DNA of 34,612 bases from positions 1 to 34,612 of the forward strand of contig CAYNJW010000007.1 of NCBI GenBank assembly GCA_964397665.1. The letters are read 5' to 3'. Below are positions 33,318 to 34,612 of this stretch, one piece after another. Every line of letters starts with the position of its first letter. Position 1 is the stretch's first letter. Source of the DNA: CAYNJW01 sp964397665 (GTDB lineage: Archaea; Nanobdellota; Nanobdellia; Pacearchaeales; GW2011-AR1). Made by a program: the position numbers and the translations under genes. The notes below the pieces were generated by a model. That model had not been told where the DNA came from and made no database searches. It saw nothing but the letters and a program-made list of their open reading frames with translations.

Positions 33318-33665
33318 TTAGTAAAAATTAACTTCACCAACTTCAGATCTTGAAATTTCTTCAATTTCGGGAGTTGAGTTTTCTACTTTTGTTTGTTTTT
33401 CTAATTCAATTATTTCTTCAACTTCATGTTTACTGGCTTTATCAAATTTTTCTTCATAATTTTCAACTATTTCTTCAGAAGAGGTGTCTTTTTTTTCACT
33501 AACACGTCCAAGTTCAAGATTGCCTTTATCCCTTTCACCTTCCATGTTTGAGATAATTGCTGCAGCCATTTTAGGACCCCAAACTTTATGCATACAACTT
33601 TGACACATATCAACAACGGATTCTGAGGCAATTTCAACAGAGCAATAAATACACTTTTTTACCAT
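33318..33665 (-). CDS. Zinc-ribbon protein with disordered tail
   Basis: 115 aa. The N-terminal C5-x-x-C8 and C21-x-x-C24 flank a VEIASESVVDM segment, followed by VWGPKMAAAIISNME, a compact zinc-binding domain of about 45 residues. The rest is a Glu/Lys/Ser-rich, probably unstructured tail. I recognise no named family. TTTAAATA lies about 26 bases before the ATG, so it is a separate unit just upstream of the ribosomal operon. The role is unknown; binding of RNA or protein is likely from the fold type. Confidence 0.65.
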   Translation of the reverse strand: MVKKCIYCSVEIASESVVDMCQSCMHKVWGPKMAAAIISNMEGERDKGNLELGRVSEKKDTSSEEIVENYEEKFDKASKHEVEEIIELEKQTKVENSTPEIEEISRSEVGEVNFY

Positions 33666-33726
33666 TTACTTTAATTTCAATTTGTCTTTTTAAATACTTC
33701 TACGGTAGAGTATATATTCAGATAAC

Positions 33727-33734
33727 TTTAAAAA
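33727..33734 (+). promoter_or_regulatory. TATA box and possible ribosome-binding site of the last gene
   Basis: TTTAAAAA lies 25 bases before ATG 33756, as for leaderless genes. A further TATATATT (33711-33718) would instead give a 20-base leader containing GGAGGGG (33738-33744). Both readings keep the same start. Confidence 0.5.
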
Positions 33735-33755
33735 TAAGGAGGGGCTTAAAACAAT

Positions 33756-34607
33756 ATGAAAAGAGGGTTTGTATTTGTGATGTTATCAGTTTTTTTAATA
33801 TCTTTTGTAATGGCGGAGTCCTGTGATTTAGAAGCAAAATTATTAAATCAAGACCCTTATCCAGCAGTTCCTGGAGATTATGTGGACTTAGTTTTTCAGA
33901 TAACTGGTTTAGAAAATCCAAATTGTGGAGATGTTTCGTTTGAATTATTAGAGAAATATCCAATTTCTTTTGATCCGAATGAGAATCCTTTGGTAGTTGT
34001 TAAAAGTGGAACATATACTAAAGATCATAGTTCAGTTTTGATGGTGCCTTATACTGTTAGAGTTGATGAATCTGCCTTAGACGGAGATAATACTATTGAA
34101 GTTTCTTTTTCAGATTCTTATGGTTCTTCTTCTGTTAGGGAAACAAAACAATTCAATTTGAATGTAGAAGATGTCAAGGCAGAATTTGAAGTTTATGTTA
34201 AAGATTATAATTTCCAAACACACGAATTGACTTTTCAAATTTTAAATACTGCAAAAAACGATATCTATGCTTTAAGTATTGAAATTCCAAAACAGGAAAG
34301 TGTAGTTGTCAAAGGGGCAAATAGAAATATTGTTGGAGATTTAGATTCTAATGACTACACAACAACAACTTTTGAGGCGATACCTACCGACGGAAAAATC
34401 AATTTAAAATTAATATATACTGACGAAATAAACGAAAGAAGAACTATTTTACAGAGTATCAATTTTGATTCTTCTTATTTTAATGGGAGAATTGCAGATA
34501 AAAAACAATTTCCAATAAAGACTGTTTTATTTCTTTTAGTTTTTATTTCTTTTTTAGCATGGTTTTTTGTAAAAAGAAATTCTAAGAAAAACAAAGTTAG
34601 AAGATAA
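33756..34607 (+). CDS. COG1361-type single-pass surface protein
   Basis: 283 aa. The signal peptide (1-20) ends VMAES. The ectodomain has Cys23 and Cys57 and CARDB/S-layer-like strands (QDPYPAVPGDYVDLVFQI, then a second module near 135-240 with LTFQILNTAKNDIYALSIEIP). A transmembrane helix lies at about 252-271, followed by a basic tail. The first module matches the opening of archaeal COG1361 proteins, which often accompany ABC-type export permeases; the window ends before any such neighbour could be seen. Sequons are fewer than in the other surface proteins. Confidence 0.75.
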   Translation: MKRGFVFVMLSVFLISFVMAESCDLEAKLLNQDPYPAVPGDYVDLVFQITGLENPNCGDVSFELLEKYPISFDPNENPLVVVKSGTYTKDHSSVLMVPYTVRVDESALDGDNTIEVSFSDSYGSSSVRETKQFNLNVEDVKAEFEVYVKDYNFQTHELTFQILNTAKNDIYALSIEIPKQESVVVKGANRNIVGDLDSNDYTTTTFEAIPTDGKINLKLIYTDEINERRTILQSINFDSSYFNGRIADKKQFPIKTVLFLLVFISFLAWFFVKRNSKKNKVRR

Positions 34608-34612
34608 TTTTT

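Overview
The window is a very AT-rich archaeal chromosome segment. It is most likely from a DPANN archaeon of the Pacearchaeota/Woesearchaeota type; this assignment is inference from gene content, as no rRNA is present. Archaeal markers seen directly are family-D DNA polymerase (both subunits), Orc1/Cdc6, RadA, archaeal RNA polymerase subunits RpoD and RpoF, ribosomal proteins L18e and L21e, an intron-containing tRNA-Ser, and TATA boxes centred about 25 bases before many start codons. DPANN-type hints are the many secreted, single-pass, asparagine-rich surface proteins and several small lineage-restricted proteins. One assembly gap of 100 N (3444-3543) splits a gene.

Layout. 1-6.6 kb: a cell-surface cluster with a membrane-anchored HerA/DUF87-like ATPase (cut by the window edge), a 633-aa surface protein, a small ribbon-helix-helix-like protein, and a giant surface protein of more than 1,000 aa interrupted by the gap. 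6.6-8.4 kb: an unknown protein and RadA. 8.5-11.2 kb: a compact operon of a CysD/PAPS-reductase-family enzyme with Fe-S-type cysteines, a DUF2061 membrane protein and an alkaline-phosphatase-superfamily hydrolase. 11.2-18.2 kb: a replication operon read leftwards, Orc1/Cdc6, PolD small subunit, a HAD phosphatase and PolD large subunit. 18.2-18.6 kb: a probable replication origin, with an inverted pair of ORB-like boxes around 52 bases of pure A/T. 18.6-22.9 kb: PRC-barrel protein, SecB-like protein, tRNA-Ser(CGA), a winged-helix protein, exonuclease III, a surface protein and a four-TM protein. 22.9-25.7 kb: two related coiled-coil/winged-helix proteins in convergent orientation, an operator- or iteron-like repeat cluster, and small membrane proteins. 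25.8-28.1 kb: XerA recombinase, an orphan serine-recombinase DNA-binding domain with an N-terminal zinc ribbon, and two unknowns. 28.1-33.7 kb: a leftward translation/transcription operon (zinc-ribbon protein; HPF-like, L21e, RpoF, DUF655, S13, S4, S11, RpoD, tRNA-Leu, L18e, L13, S9). 33.7-34.6 kb: another anchored surface protein.

How the parts fit. Orc1/Cdc6 next to the ORB pair, PolD and RadA make this the replication-initiation neighbourhood. The genes just left of the origin are transcribed away from it. Operon-leading genes appear to give leaderless mRNAs (TATA box about 25 bases before the ATG), while some internal genes have GGAG/GAGG ribosome-binding sites or ATGA/TAATG stop-start overlaps. 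The least explained parts are the surface/ATPase cluster, the repeat cluster with its paired winged-helix proteins, the orphan recombinase domain, and the CysD-like operon.
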